DNA from: Selaginella moellendorffii
Taxonomy: Eukaryota; Streptophyta; Lycopodiopsida; Selaginellales; Selaginellaceae
Direction of reading: 5' to 3'
NCBI RefSeq assembly: GCF_000143415.4
Contig: NW_003314269.1
Coordinates: 1-64,000 of the forward strand
Length of the DNA stretch: 64,000 nt
The notes beneath the pieces were generated by a model. The model ran no database searches, was not told the origin of the DNA, and was given only the letters and a program-made list of their open reading frames with translations. The position numbers and the translations under genes are program-made. Below, piece by piece: positions 11,001 to 22,254 of this stretch; the stretch's first letter is position 1, and each line of letters opens with the position of its first letter.

Positions 11001-12166
11001 TGCTCTGCAGCTTAGGCTATGCTATTCCCATTTCCATTGGGATTCCTTTGGCAAGGGTTCTCATGAACCCACCAACATAGCCTCAAGGTATCACACCTTG
11101 GCACATTTGGTGTCTCCACACCATCGGCTCCACGAGCATACCTCTATGACATTTCCCCTTCGTGTCTAAGTCTTTGCCAAGACTAACACCGCTCTTTCTC
11201 ATGCCAACCATCCGTTAGCACTGCACCATAGAAGTCACACACAACTTTATGTCAAAGTTGTTTTCTTCTGGGAACACCTTTCCCATAACTTTAGCATGGC
11301 ACATTTTGCCATCGATGAGATACCCTCTGTTCTCATCTTTGGATCCTATGATCCCCCCCCATCCTTTGTGGGGTACAACACACCTCAGTCCAAATGCTTC
11401 CATCAGTCCTTTTAGGACCATCCGTTGACTCTACTTGAGTCATCCAGCAGTTTTGGACTTGGTTAATCCACAGACCCGTAAGGTCCTACTTGTGAGGCAC
11501 TAGCTCACTGGAATACACTTCTTGCATTCCTATCCTACTCGAAAGGACTATTTTCACAAGTGTTACTCCGACACTTGATTTTGTTCTCTGGGGGCAACCT
11601 TTGCCCCTTAGGACTACTTGTCCATGTGATGAAAACACCAACTCATCCACTTAATACACCCCCAACTCCTTGGGTTGTTCCAGCATTTATTAGAGGTAGC
11701 CCTGGCTACCTTTTCAAGGACTTGAGTCCTCTTCCGTATTTGACCTCCCACGGTCATTACTTCTGGTCTCACATTCGTGAGCACCAACCTCAACTATATG
11801 AGGAAAATCTTGTGACTCCTTTATTGCTTTGGAGTCTTTATCTTTCCCGTGATCCCAACTGTAGTTGTTTACCACAACTACATTAGCCAGTTTGCTAAGT
11901 CAAACGCTCATCTGGATCACATCCTCAACTCTTTGAGGAAAACCATATACTGTTCCCAAGATCCCAAAGTCGTTCCATTATTGGCCCTTTTCTATCCACC
12001 ACCTCGTCTACAAGTTCACACATGAACTGTAATGGAGAGCCATGTCTTCCCGACTTGCTACTCCTCAAGGATAGGCCCACTCCTCGGACTTTCCGATGCC
12101 AACACTAGTGGTGATGTACTTGAGCACCAATAAAAGTCAGACTAAGGAACAGCTCTGATACCAAAT
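8068..12166 (-). other. LARD internal region, non-coding
   Basis: Between the LTRs the sequence is moderately GC-rich, with loosely repeated phrases such as the tcgcttggcggtg-type strings near 9300 and 9480. Only open frames shorter than about 110 codons occur on either strand, and none shows a recognisable domain. It probably serves as an RNA carrying packaging and priming signals. No inserted genes were seen. Confidence 0.75.
12152..12163 (-). promoter_or_regulatory. Primer binding site, initiator Met-tRNA type
   Basis: The minus strand reads TGGTATCAGAGC, complementary to the 3' end of plant initiator Met-tRNA. It lies three bases from the LTR edge at 12167 and sets the element's orientation as minus. 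Confidence 0.9.
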
Positions 12167-13280
12167 TGTAAGCGACTAAATTTTCCATTCTACTTTAGTC
12201 ACTTAACCACACCTCTGACCACTTGGAGGAGTCTCATTCACAACCTCCATAAGTCCAATCTAGGACTTGGGACTTGCTAGCCCCGAGAATGGCATCCATG
12301 CCACTCAACATTTGCACTTGGTCCAAGTGCTCCACGTGTCCGATCCCATGACCGACACTCAAAGGTACCACCGACATAGCAGCCCGTTACGCTAAGGCCA
12401 TGCCCAATCACCTTTGCCACACTGGTAGTCCAATACCACTTGCATCACCGTCTTGGCTCTCCAAGACTAGGCAAACCATCCGTGAGTGGTCATCTTAGAT
12501 CCACTCCTTAGCATCCTTAGGATGCCCACCGACAAGGGGAATAGCCTTCGACAATATCCCTCTGTCAGTCCCCACTAAGTCCCTTTCTGCCCCTGGCCGT
12601 GTTTGCCAACACTGCCACTGGATCGAGACCCACAGGCCCAACCACTAAGTCCCACGGTCCTCTGGGACTTCCTCACCACACGACTGTGTCCTTGGTCACT
12701 ACCCCAGAGGACTGCTCCTCTTCCTTTCCACAATCTGGGCCTTTGGGACAACATTTCGGAACACCGTGGCCTTACGCGAGCCACCTGGGTACTCTCCTCG
12801 CCTTCTGCCCTTGGGTGCTCTAGCCATGGGCTTAGAGCGGGTTCCGTTGAGCCACACCAGGTATCCAAGTAGGTAGTGCCACCCACACTTGGACTGGGAG
12901 TATCGGCCAGTCGATCTCCCGGGGGAACTAGAGCCGGCTCTTGAACACTTCACCAAGCTACCCCGCTTGTCGGTCTGTGTTCACTCTAGTCTTGGACTTC
13001 CCAGTGGGCAGCTCATCACCCAACACTGGGTCCGGCCTTCCTGGGCTAAACTGGCCTTTCCTGGCCAAACTGGCTCCACTACAGTCCTCCCCCTACTATA
13101 CTTTTGGAGCTCACCAAACCCCCCAGGGTCTGGGAGACGAACGCTTTGGGCTTTCACCCTCTCAGGCTCCGGACTCGGACTCGGACTCGAACTCAGACTC
13201 GGACTCGGACTCGGATTCGGACTCGGACTCGGGCTCGGGCTCGGTCTCGGCCTCGGCCTCAGTCTCAGTCTCGGTCCCGA

Positions 13281-13318
<38 letters not shown>

Positions 13319-13922
13319 CCGGTCTCGGTCTCGACTTCGGACTCCATCTCGGACTCCATCTCGGACTCCATCTCGGGTCCATCTCGGGTCCATCTCGGAC
13401 TCCATCTCGGACTCCATCTCGGGTCCATCTCGGACTCCATCTCGGACTCCATTTCGGGTCCATCTCGGGTCCACCTCGGACTCCATCTTGGACTCCATCT
13501 CGGACTCCATCTCGGGTCCATCTCGGACTCCACTTCGGACTCCAACTCGGGTCCATCTCGGGTCCACCTCGGACTCCACTTCGGACTCCATCTCGGACTC
13601 CATCTCGGGTCCATCTCGGACTCCACTTCGGACTCCAACTCGGGTCCATCTCGGACTCCACTTCGGACTCCAACTCGAGTCCATCTCGGACACTCCCACG
13701 TGTCATGTGTTGGTCCTTTTGGGTCCCTTTTTGGAGCCTCGCCTTTTGCTCGCTTCGTGCTCGTTCCTCGAGCACTTCGTTGGGAGTTCCACTCCCGCTC
13801 TTGACTTTTCAAGTCGGAGCTTTTGGTCCAAACGTGTTACGCTCGTTTGGCTCTCGCTTCGGCCACTACCATGTGGCGTCCTTCCGGCTCCACTTTGGGG
13901 CCTAGGGATTTTATGTCTCACA
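12167..13922 (-). repeat. LARD 5' LTR (1,756 bp)
   Basis: This is the upstream LTR in element orientation, the same length as 6312-8067. It carries its own copy of the stop-free hexamer/12-mer array (about 13168-13685). Several long open frames cross it on both strands, and I treat them as repeat artefacts. Confidence 0.9.
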
Positions 13923-13927
13923 GTGCC
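13923..13927. repeat. Target site duplication GTGCC, right copy
   Basis: Exact match to 6307-6311. The host sequence resumes here and continues the left arm of the inverted duplication. The right arm shows the corresponding unoccupied sequence near 29903-29925. Confidence 0.9.
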
Positions 13928-14875
13928 ATTGGAAGCTGTCAGAGGGAACTTTTCTTGGCTCGAGAGCATATGCTTTCTTTGCCAGTGACAGAGAAGAATA
14001 TGCTCTAGTAGATCAATACTAGCTTTTATTTCACAAAAGCACCATTTCTAATGAAATTTTCTATTTGTGTTAAGGTCATGGGTCGATTTAGGTGGATGTT
14101 TCTTTGTCTCCACCACATAATTCACACTTGATTTACCCATCTATTTGAGGATGATTTCCACTTGAGAGTTTCAAAGTCATTTGTATAGCTTTTGCAAAGT
14201 TCTTTTAAAATCCACTAGTGAATTTTGAATCTCAATTACTAATAATGTCCTTCGGTAAATCAAAATTATGAAAAATCTTTTCTAGCAATAACAATCCTCT
14301 AAAGAGCTAACAACCATACATACTTCATTAAATAATTCATTATAATGCATATTTGCTCTTTTTACCTCTATATTCCATAAAAATACTACACTAACAGCTC
14401 CGAAGAATAGGTAAAGGAGATTCTAGTCCAAAATCCCTTGCTAGGCTTAGATTTATTAATCAATTTCACCGAAAAAGCCTACGAGCTAAAGCTCTTACAA
14501 CAACAAAAAGACATAACTTTCCCAATGGCATCCAACAAAACAACAGTGATAATGGAGAAATCCTTTACAAACTTACAGGACATTGGATTGGAGTTCCAAA
14601 AAGTTGGCAGTGCTTCAAACTTTAGACACTTATCAACAGATTTGCTCCTTTTGTGTTATTGGCAGCACAAGCTCCCTGCCCGTCTCACTCAATCTCTTTC
14701 GTATCTACCAAACTTTCAAATCGCTTTAATTGATCCTTGTTTTAGGGCACAAATTCAAATCAAGAAACAATGGCGACCTGTGACTTTCTGCTCTGAGCTA
14801 CAAACGCTTTACTTACAGTTTTATTTTATACTAGAATATGCGGCATCGAATCTTTTTATTGACCCGGGAATTAAG
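13928..14875. other. Decayed leader region of the left arm, AT-rich, no gene
   Basis: 13928-14100 aligns with the reverse complement of about 29650-29895, and 14450-14655 with about 29410-29600. The latter includes a conserved open stretch reading KAYELKLLQQQKD. 14105-14450 is AT-rich and has no counterpart in the right arm. 14785-14815 holds the remnant of a tRNA-Arg-like sequence whose middle is deleted. The open frame across 14450-14655 resembles no family I know and its right-arm counterpart differs, so I do not call it a gene. Confidence 0.5.
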
Positions 14876-16508
14876 GTTCTTGCGCTGCAGCAAATGCGGC
14901 TTGCGCTGCCGATGATGGGCGTCAAGCTCATGCAGTTCGCCATCCAGATCACGTCCGTGATGCTCGTCGGCCATCTCGGCGAGCTCCAGCTCTCCAGCGC
15001 CTCCATCGCGACATCGCTGTCACGGTCACCGGCTACAGTCTCTTGGTGAGTCCCTGACGCAAGATTTCGAGGCAGAATTGAGCAGTGAAGCATCCGGATC
15101 GTGGTCTCTTTGTTTGCCACCAGCCTTGAGACCCTGTGCGGCCAGGCGTTGAGTACCACAAGGTCGGCCTCTACTTGTATCGAGCAGTGCTGGTTCTTCT
15201 CGCCGTCGCTATTCCAGTGGCAGTGCTATGGCTCAACATCCTCGATATATCGTCCAGCGCTGGAATATACGCGCGATGGCTCGTCCAGGGGCTCTTCGCA
15301 TTTTGCTTCCTCCAGCCACTCATCAAGTTTCTCCAAGCGTGGAGCTTCGTGCTTCTGATGTTCTTGTGCTCGTCGGTGACTTTGGTGGTCCACGTTTCGA
15401 TCTGCTGGGTGCTCATATACAAGGTTGGGATGGGAAACGCTGGAGCAGCACTGGCGACGAGTGTTTCCAACTGGATCAACGTCTTCTTCCTCGCCGGAGT
15501 GGCGCTGCTCAAGTGTTTGCCAGAGTTATCCATGGAGGTTTTCGAGCATGTTTTCGACTTTTTGAAGTTGGCAGTGCCTTCTACGCTCATGTTCTGGTAA
15601 GTATTTTCTTGTTTCTTTTATTCGTTGAACTCTGCATTGTTCCCAGCTTGGAGTGGTGGTCGTTTGAGTCCCTCGTTTTGCTCTCAGGCGTTCTTCCCAA
15701 TCCCAAGCTTGAGACGTCCGTGTTCTCCATCATGTCAGTAAAAATGTTTTCCTTCCTGTAAGCTCACTTTCCTTTTCCAGGCTAAACATCATCAACTTCT
15801 GCTACATGGTTCCTTATGGTATCAGTGCAGCAGCAAGGTATTCAGCGATTTTCTCAGTTACTCTCTTTGGCAACCTTTCGATCTCTGCAGTACTCGGATT
15901 TCCAACGAGCTCGGTGCCGGGCATCCATTTGAAGCTCGTCTCTCGCAGGGCGTTTCTTTCGGCCTGGCTGCCATTGACGCAGTGTTCGTGTCAACCCTCC
16001 TGTTTTGCCTCCGTGACGTTCTTGGCCGGGCTTTCAGCAATGAGGCAGAAGTGGTCGGCCATGTTTCGCGAATGATTCCAATTCTTGCTGCAATGACCGT
16101 CATGGATGCATTTGCCGGAGTTGTATCGGGTAACTCGAACTTTTCTTTTCTTCTGTTTTATGTTTCTAGCTAAACAATTGTTTTGCAAGGTTCTGCTAGA
16201 GGGTGTGGTTGGCAGATGCTTGCAACAATTGCAAACTTGGGAGCCTTTTACGTTGTTGGTTTGCCTGTAGGATGTATCCTAGCATTTGTCGTTGGTCTCG
16301 GTGGGAAGGTAGCTCAATCTTTGGCCTTGGGATTGATGTCTGTTGCATTACACAGGGACTTCTGATTGGAGTTCTCTCAGGAGTGTCAACACAAGCTGCA
16401 GTTCTGTCTGTAATAGCCCTCTCCACAAACTGGGCAAAGCAGGTGGACATACAGGCACAAGCAGCGACGATTCGTGTGGACTCCGAGACAATCGCACTCC
16501 TTTGCTAA
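14876..16508 (+). pseudogene. MATE/DTX transporter pseudogene (left arm)
   Basis: It retains stretches typical of plant MATE (multidrug and toxin extrusion) transporters, such as [16 protein letters not shown], the [19 protein letters not shown] stretch and [12 protein letters not shown] (in decayed frame). Compared with the intact inverted copy at 27074-28829, about 36 bp holding the ATG is missing near 14877. One base is lost near 15017 (frameshift). The GAKQYH codons near 15150, a block coding [11 protein letters not shown] near 15237 and 16 bp near 15509 are also gone. The last intron has shrunk. No working product is expected. Convergent with gene A at 16638. Confidence 0.85.
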
Positions 16509-16637
16509 GTTTCAAGCTGGGGCCTGGACTCGGCCTGGGTATCACCATCGGCATCGCAGCGATGCAGGGTGAGCTGGAGAAAATCTAGCTTTGTGTTTTG
16601 GCAAGTTTGTAAAAGAAAAAGACAGAGTTTGCTTTCC

Positions 16638-17786
16638 TTAACACAGCTCTTTGATAGCTTTGCCTTTGACTTTGTCGCTTTGGCGGCTGCCACCGCTGGT
16701 GCCACCGCTGGTGCCACCTTGGTCGCCTCCTCCACTGCCGCTGCCGCGAGCTCTTCCGCCATTGCCACCAGCTCTACCACCGCTAGTGCCAGCGCCTCCT
16801 CCGCTGCCGCGAGCTCTTCCGCCACCAGCTCTACCACCGCTGGTGCCAGCGCCTCCTCCTCTTCCACTGTCCCTGCTGCCAGCTCTTCCACCACTGCCGC
16901 CAGCTCTTCCGCCTCCTCCCTGGTCGTCTCCTCCGCTGCCGCTGCCGCCAGCTCTTCCGCCACCACCGGTGCTGCCACCGCCTCCTCCTTGGCTGTCGCT
17001 GTTTCCTTCTTCTGCATTCCTTTTAATGATCAGCGCACAAACTGTAAGTGCATCACGAGCAGGGATGAACTTGGAAAACATCCCAAGTCTCTTGACATGG
17101 ATCCCCACCAGCTCGAGGGGTGCGATCGAAAAGATCGCACCCCCGCGATCATCGCTAGCATAAGCTCCTGAAAGAAAAAAATGTCAAAACGGGGCTGAAA
17201 TGGCAAGAACAAAACACCTGCATAGAAGCCTCCCGGTAAAGTAGTTGCCACCGTCACTTGATCCTGGAAAGATGGGATCTGGTTGGTTTCGTCTTTGCCA
17301 TCCCCTTTTTTGTAAGAAGCCTTGTCCACGTCTTCAACGTAGCCAAGAAAATGAAGCTGGCGGCCTAGTGACAGGCGCTCCTTGCTTGAACGGAGAAAAG
17401 GTAACGCCCCGCCCTCGATTTTGAGCATCGCTATGTCGCGCTCATGGTCCACGGCCATGAAAGACGCGGCCCTCTTCTCGCCCCGAGTGGGGAAGAGAAC
17501 CAGCCAGTCCAGGCCACCAAGGTCGTAGTTTTTGAGCGGCGCGAGGGACACAATGCCGTGGCTGCATCGAGAGCGACAAGAGGAGAGAGTTTTCTAGCAC
17601 AAAGGCACAAAGCTTTCACCTTTTCCAGACCATAACCACGGTGGCTATGGTATTGACAGACGAGAGCGAGACGGAGCTGTTGTCGGAGCTGTCGCCGGAG
17701 CTGTCGCCGGAGCTGTCGTCGACGTACAAGCGCCCGAGCACTTCTCGCGCAGCTCCAAAGCCCACCTCCGCGACTTCCAAAGCCAT
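16638..17786 (-). CDS. Degenerate trypsin-like protein with Gly/Arg-rich tail (gene A)
   Basis: Three exons on the minus strand (17786-17620, 17561-17218, 17167-16638) join in phase to 346 aa. The N-terminal part ends in TIATVVMV and then SHGIVSLAPL across the first splice, followed by RDIAMLKIEG and LHFLGYVEDVD. This order of beta-strands resembles a chymotrypsin/HtrA-type fold with a His and an Asp in plausible places. Where the catalytic GDSGG would be it has DDRGGAIFSI, so the nucleophile Ser is absent. The tail, about 120 residues, is Gly/Ser/Arg rich (GGGGRAGGSG type) and ends in the Lys-rich KVKGKAIKELC. It is convergent with the MATE pseudogene and divergent from the C2 pseudogene. 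The function is unknown; a regulatory pseudo-protease is only a guess. Paralogue of gene B at 23837. Confidence 0.6.
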
Positions 17787-17847
17787 CGTTGCTTGCTGAA
17801 GGCCGTTGCTAGGGTTTAAGGGTTTATAGAAGAAGAAATGGTTTTTT

Positions 17848-19620
17848 ATGGAGAGGGGATTGCGCGCGGCGATGGGGCTGATCAGCACCGTGCTGGGTGT
17901 TGTCGGGATCGCCTACTTCCATTTCACGCCCGTGGATGTCAAGGTAGGGATTCTCGCCAGGAATGTAGCTAGAGTATTCTCATGCGCTGATCGCTTGGCA
18001 CAATCCGACCCTTGCAGGAGCTTCATATGAAGTCGCTGTGCCAGAGATTTCCTCAAGTCCCAATCTTTCCGTGATTCCTTTCCTGGGATCATGGTCGCAT
18101 TTTTCTATGCCTTACTTGCAAATGCAGACTTCATTCAAACCATGTATCGATGAATCCGCGGCGAAGGCCTTGACACTGTGTAGCTAATGTTTTTATCTTT
18201 GTTCTTGTACTCTGTTTTTGACGACTTTTTTTGACAGGCATCAAGGATGTGATATTCAAGAGAAGGAGACGCGAGCTGTCTCCGAAATGTGCCAAAGAGT
18301 TCTTGTTGCTGTCAAGGCGTTTGGTCGCGGAGCGACTGTCCAGGTTAGTAGTTTCGCCTTTTTGTTTATCTCTCCATCATTCTCTCTTTATGTTGTAGAC
18401 TTGCATTGCAAGCATCCTGCCATCCTCACGAAACTTCTCGGTGGATGGCGACTTAAATGGGATTATGCGTTTGTCCAGGTTTGCAACAAAAGATCTTTAC
18501 GTTTTTACTGACAAGGATTTCGCACAACCTGATCAAGGATAAAGTTTCACAAATGTACTTGTGGCCCAGAAATCAACGTCATAAGACATAACTCGTGCAA
18601 GACATATAAATACCTCTCAGAGCGGTAAAGAAGCCTGTTGGAATGCTGGAAGTCAAGGTTGTCAGGGCGATGGGCCTCAAGAAGAAAGACCTCATGGGGA
18701 AGTCTTGTCTGGCCAAGAAGAAAACGACCGTGAAATTGAACACTCTCAATCCAGAATGGAACGAAACCTTTCATGTTCTGACTGGAAAAAGGTACGCGGT
18801 TCTACTACAAGCATTCTGACGAACTTAATTTCCATGCTTTTGCAAGATCATGGTGTCTCCAATGGAAAAGGTTTGCTTCCTCTTTTGACATAGCCTACCA
18901 TTCATGTGGATTTTGGTTTGAAACTTCTGGCGACTTAATGGCAATTCCAGGGCTTTATGCGTTTGTCCAGGTTTGTATGGCCCTTTGTACTGGCACAGCT
19001 GTACTTGTGGCCCAGAACAATGGACATCAACGTCATAGACAATCCGAGGTAAGACTTAACTCGTGGAAGTCATACGCATACTCATGAATGCCTCTCAGCG
19101 CGGTGTTGGAATGCTGCAAGTGAAGCTTGTCAGGGCGACTGGCGTCAAGAAAAATGACTGACCCGGTCCGTGTTTGCCAAGAAGAAAACGACCGCGAAAA
19201 TGAACAAGAAGAACGAAACCTTTCACAGGCTGTTATGTTTGAAAAGGTACGTGGTTCTATGTAGCGAACTTAAGTTGGCTTGCAGATTAACAAGACTGAT
19301 TGCCCAATGATCGAAGCCTCGTGACCCACAAAGCGTCCAAGGAGGATCAAGACGCTTCAATCGAAGCTTATAAAGCTCCCGAAGGATATGGTTTGCCTGT
19401 CCATGGTGTCGAGACTTGGAAAGCAAGCATCACACGAACCTCGCATTTAGCAAAGGAAACCAAGGTAAGTAGTGTCCCGTTGGTTTGGTGTTTTATCTTT
19501 CTCTGTTTTATTCGTCAGGCTATAAAGAAGATCCTGGATGGGATCAGGACCGCTTGCGAGTGGAAAGCAATGTGTAAGTTTGGCCTTGATCGAACAACTC
19601 GCCAAACTGATTAACGGCAG
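17848..19620 (+). pseudogene. Synaptotagmin-like (SMP-C2-C2) pseudogene, left arm
   Basis: Scattered exon remnants follow the order of plant synaptotagmins. MGLISTVLGVVGIAYF (17872 on) matches the N-terminal membrane anchor. PCIDESAAKAL (about 18140) and VAVKAFGRGATVQ (about 18310) match the SMP domain. A C2A-like piece (EVKVVRAMGLKKKDLMG, KKKTTVKLNTLNPEWNETF) lies at about 18640-18785, and a C2B-like piece (KAPEGYGLPVHGVE) at about 19370. Several frames are broken by stops and frameshifts, the Asp ligands of C2A are largely missing and large exons are absent. The family tethers ER and plasma membrane and binds lipid and Ca2+. This copy is non-functional. Confidence 0.7.
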
Positions 19621-19672
19621 ATTTTGTTAAAAAACTTTAATTTTATGTACCGTATTAGGTCAAAGCGGAGCT

Positions 19673-21027
19673 ATGGCGGTGGTGTGGGTGAAGCGGGGGG
19701 ACGAGGCGCTGTGCTTCCCACTCCAGGACGGCGCCAAGATGATGGTAAGCTCCATCGCTCGCCACTGGGGCCTGGACCCGGACTCCCTCCGCATCGGCGA
19801 CTGCGCTCTAGTCCCAGACGCTGACGGCAACTCGGTGCTCTCTCTTGACGCCATGGTAGCCTTGCTCCCCGAATTGGGCGATGGTAGCAGCTACGACCAA
19901 GCACTCCTCGTCACTGGCCGCCGCTGCTCTGCAACCAGGAATGCGTGCTCGGCTTGCGATCACCCCGCCGTCCAGGAGCTCATCCGGCAGCGAGACGAGG
20001 AGGATCTGGTGGCAAGGAAGAAGCAAAGGAGAGAGACCGCAGAGTCGAGGCAGCTCAAGGCATTCCACAGCAGTGTCGAAAACTTCTGGTCGTACGTCAA
20101 GGAGCTCGAGGGCGGGGGCCCGTTTAGGCGCTTGAGGCCAGAGCAAGCTCGCGAACTGCTGCAGTCCAGGGTCTCCAAGATGGTGGCTCGCTTGCACTTT
20201 GTGGAGGGCGATGACGAGCCGAGCGACGACAACTACAAGGGCCTGGCCGCCTTGGTGAAACCCGATGGATCTTGCTTCACCGCCGCCGCTTGCTGCGACT
20301 GTAGCTCCACCTCTGGCAGGCACATCCTGGTGTTCTCGGATCCAGCACTGGAGTACGAGTGCATGGTGTCTTTCAAGGATCCGATCGCTGTCCTGACGCC
20401 GATCGAACCTGGCGTCAGCTTCAACTATTGCATCAACTGGGATGGCTGGATCTGCAAGTCGGGTAGTCCCTATAGCTGGAAGCGCGACCCAGAGTCCGGG
20501 GACATCAAGTGCGTGTCGGGGATCTTCCTTGAGGATCGAAGCCTTAGCAGTGGGGAGTGCGAGCCTTACCGCATGGTGATGCTTCCGTTCGAGATGGTGG
20601 AGGTTGGTGCTCCAGTACTTGATAGCCGGGGAAATCTTGGCGGAATTGTGGTGGAATTCGAGGAGATCCCGGCTCGCGGTACTCGGTCCAAGAAGAACAA
20701 TGAGCAGAGGAAGTTCGATATGATTAGCATCCGTGACTTCTGCAACAAGGTGGTCAGCAGGGATCCTGACTTCGCGAAAGGTTTGGTTTCCGGCCTCCCT
20801 TTTTAACTTAACTGTAACTGTTTGATGTCCTCAGCGCTGGGTGCTGCCCTTGAGCACCGGAAAGCAGCCGTTTATGTGGCGTGTGTCGAGACTGGTCTAA
20901 CGACTCTTTGGAAGGATTGGATGACAACTCATCCCATCGAAGGTAAGATTCATTCTGGAATACGTGAATTTGACTCCGAAAGTTGTGGTTTTTATCTGAC
21001 ACAGAATTTGACATTGATGAACCTTGA
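19673..21027 (+). CDS. Degenerate trypsin-like family protein, tandem copy C
   Basis: Three exons (19673-20780, 20835-20942, 21005-21027) encode 412 aa starting MAVVWVKRGDEAL at the ATG. The first ~60 residues (SIARHWGLDPDSLRIGDCAL) look like a small ubiquitin-like or protein-interaction header. A charged helix follows (QRDEEDLVARKKQRRE), then ARLHFVEGDDEPSDDNYKGL and LVKPDGSCFTAA. Near residue 310, VGAPVLDSRGNLGG matches the C-terminal strand of trypsin-like proteases (GDSGGPV) with Ala in place of Ser. Exon 2 (ALEHRKAAVYVAC) is shared with copy D. It is the first of two head-to-tail paralogues and the reading frame is intact. No enzymatic role is expected if the Ser is truly missing; the partner is unknown. 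Confidence 0.65.
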
Positions 21028-22254
21028 AGTAAGAGGTGTAGCACTGTCAACGTTTTTGGAGATCTATCAACGAGGAAGACCTCCATTCAGGCTACGTAAA
21101 ATCTTTCACTAGTATAAGATAGGAGTGTTTTGGAGCTGAATTCAAAGTTTGGGGAAGTGGAAGTTTTTGTTCCCGCCGAAAAGGAATATTCGGCATCTTC
21201 TTGCAAAGAATCGTTTTTGGGATATTCATGCTTGCTTGTTTTGCAAAGATTTCGGGGAGAAGGAAGAGGAAGCAAATATTTACAAGTTTGTCCCAAGGTG
21301 AAGTTTCTATGGCTCTTGCAACTCCGACGCATCTGGCACGTAAGGGATGATCTCGAGCATCAATCAAGCGATCCGGCGGGGAGCGATAAGCTGCCACATC
21401 ACATCGATTATAAAAACTCCACTCCTCTTGTATCTTTGAACACGCTCTTTCTCACTACAACCGCATTGAAGGCGAGGATTGAACCACGCTGTGGTGTGAC
21501 GGACGCGAGCATGGATCGCCCAGCCGATGCCGAGATCCCTGGCGATGCTGCACGGCACGCGGGGAAGGAGGCGGCACTTGTTCCAGGGGAAGCTCGCCAG
21601 CGCCGCTTAACAGGGCCGCCCTCTTGCGGGAGATTGGAAGCCACCGCACATCCCGTGTGCTCACACAGCCTCTTGTCAGTACTTGGCGACAAGAGCGCCG
21701 CCCTCAACGCCTCCACCAGCGTGCAACTGAGGATTCACCGGGAGAGCACTGACCCTGCCTGCCGCAAAAGTTTCAGCAAAAGGCAGGCAAAACGCTGCCA
21801 CCAGTGATCAGTTGTGATGATGCACCAGCGAGCGGGAGTGGTTAGTACTTGTACATCCGAGGGAGGTACAGCAGCGTCTGGAGCAGCGTCTGGAACAAAT
21901 GGTGGAGCTCGAATCCAAACAGAGGACGAAGCGAAACTGAGAATCGCAAACACGCCTTCGAGCGGCATGCCGTGCGACGAGTGGGCACCCCCCACTCCGG
22001 TCGGACGACTGGGGCCGGAAGGGTACCATAGATGAAGAGGAAGTTCGGCATTGTGCTGCAGTCCGGGGAGTAGAGCACGTAGATGTAGAGGAGCATCACC
22101 CAGACCATTGTTGTGTAAAAACTTATAACTGATAGCATCTGAAAAGCATCTTCACGATCTTGAAGAATTGGGAAGAGAGCACCTCGAGTCGAAACGCACC
22201 GAACTATTGTGTGAAGCTTTTTTCGACGTATTCCGTATTAGGTCAAGCGGAGCT
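21028..22254. other. Spacer between tandem copies C and D, no confident gene
   Basis: No domain is recognisable on either strand. Several GC-rich open frames of 60-220 codons overlap between 21130 and 22138, but they contradict each other and none carries a family motif. The stretch at 21400-22140 could be a fragment of an unrelated gene or element. Confidence 0.4.

Larger units (their letters stand above)
6312..13922 (-). mobile_element. Complete non-autonomous LTR retrotransposon (LARD type), 7,611 bp, minus orientation
   Basis: The element has two 1,756-bp LTRs (6312-8067 and 12167-13922). On the minus strand each begins TGTGAGACATAAAA and ends CGCTTACA. A perfect 12-base primer site for initiator-Met tRNA (TGGTATCAGAGC, minus strand, 12152-12163) lies 3 nt inside the 5' LTR, and a GGGTGGTGGAGT purine run lies just inside the 3' LTR. 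It is flanked by GTGCC duplications. The 4.1-kb interior (8068-12166) has only short open frames, and I see no zinc knuckle, protease, reverse transcriptase, RNase H or integrase motif. It must be moved by enzymes supplied in trans. The LTRs differ at only about 1% of sites in the parts I compared, so the insertion is recent. Confidence 0.9.
6220..19600. repeat. Left arm of a large inverted duplication (interrupted by a LARD element)
   Basis: Excluding the LARD at 6312-13922, this arm matches the reverse complement of about 25690-30000. The matched order is: an outer non-coding piece (6220-6311 and 13923-14100), a conserved leader (14450-14655), a tRNA-Arg relic (about 14785-14815), the MATE gene (14876-16508), the end of the protease-like gene A (16638-17090) and synaptotagmin-like exons (18200-19600). 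An AT-rich stretch at 14105-14450 is not shared. The left arm has many short deletions and C-to-T/G-to-A changes relative to the right arm. Boundaries are approximate. Confidence 0.8.

Noticed and set aside
8068-12166. Possible gag-pol coding in the LARD interior
   Set aside because: I looked for a zinc knuckle, DTG, YxDD, RNase H and integrase motifs on both strands and found none; frames are all short.
16569-17171. Ser/Ala-rich and Pro-rich open frames on the plus strand
   Set aside because: They are antisense shadows of the Gly/Arg-rich tail of gene A; the minus-strand three-exon model has conserved splice phases and a paralogue.
21842-22138. Minus-strand frame with FLFIYGTL, reminiscent of gamma-glutamyl cyclotransferases
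   Set aside because: Only an eight-residue resemblance; the rest of the family is absent and overlapping frames contradict it.
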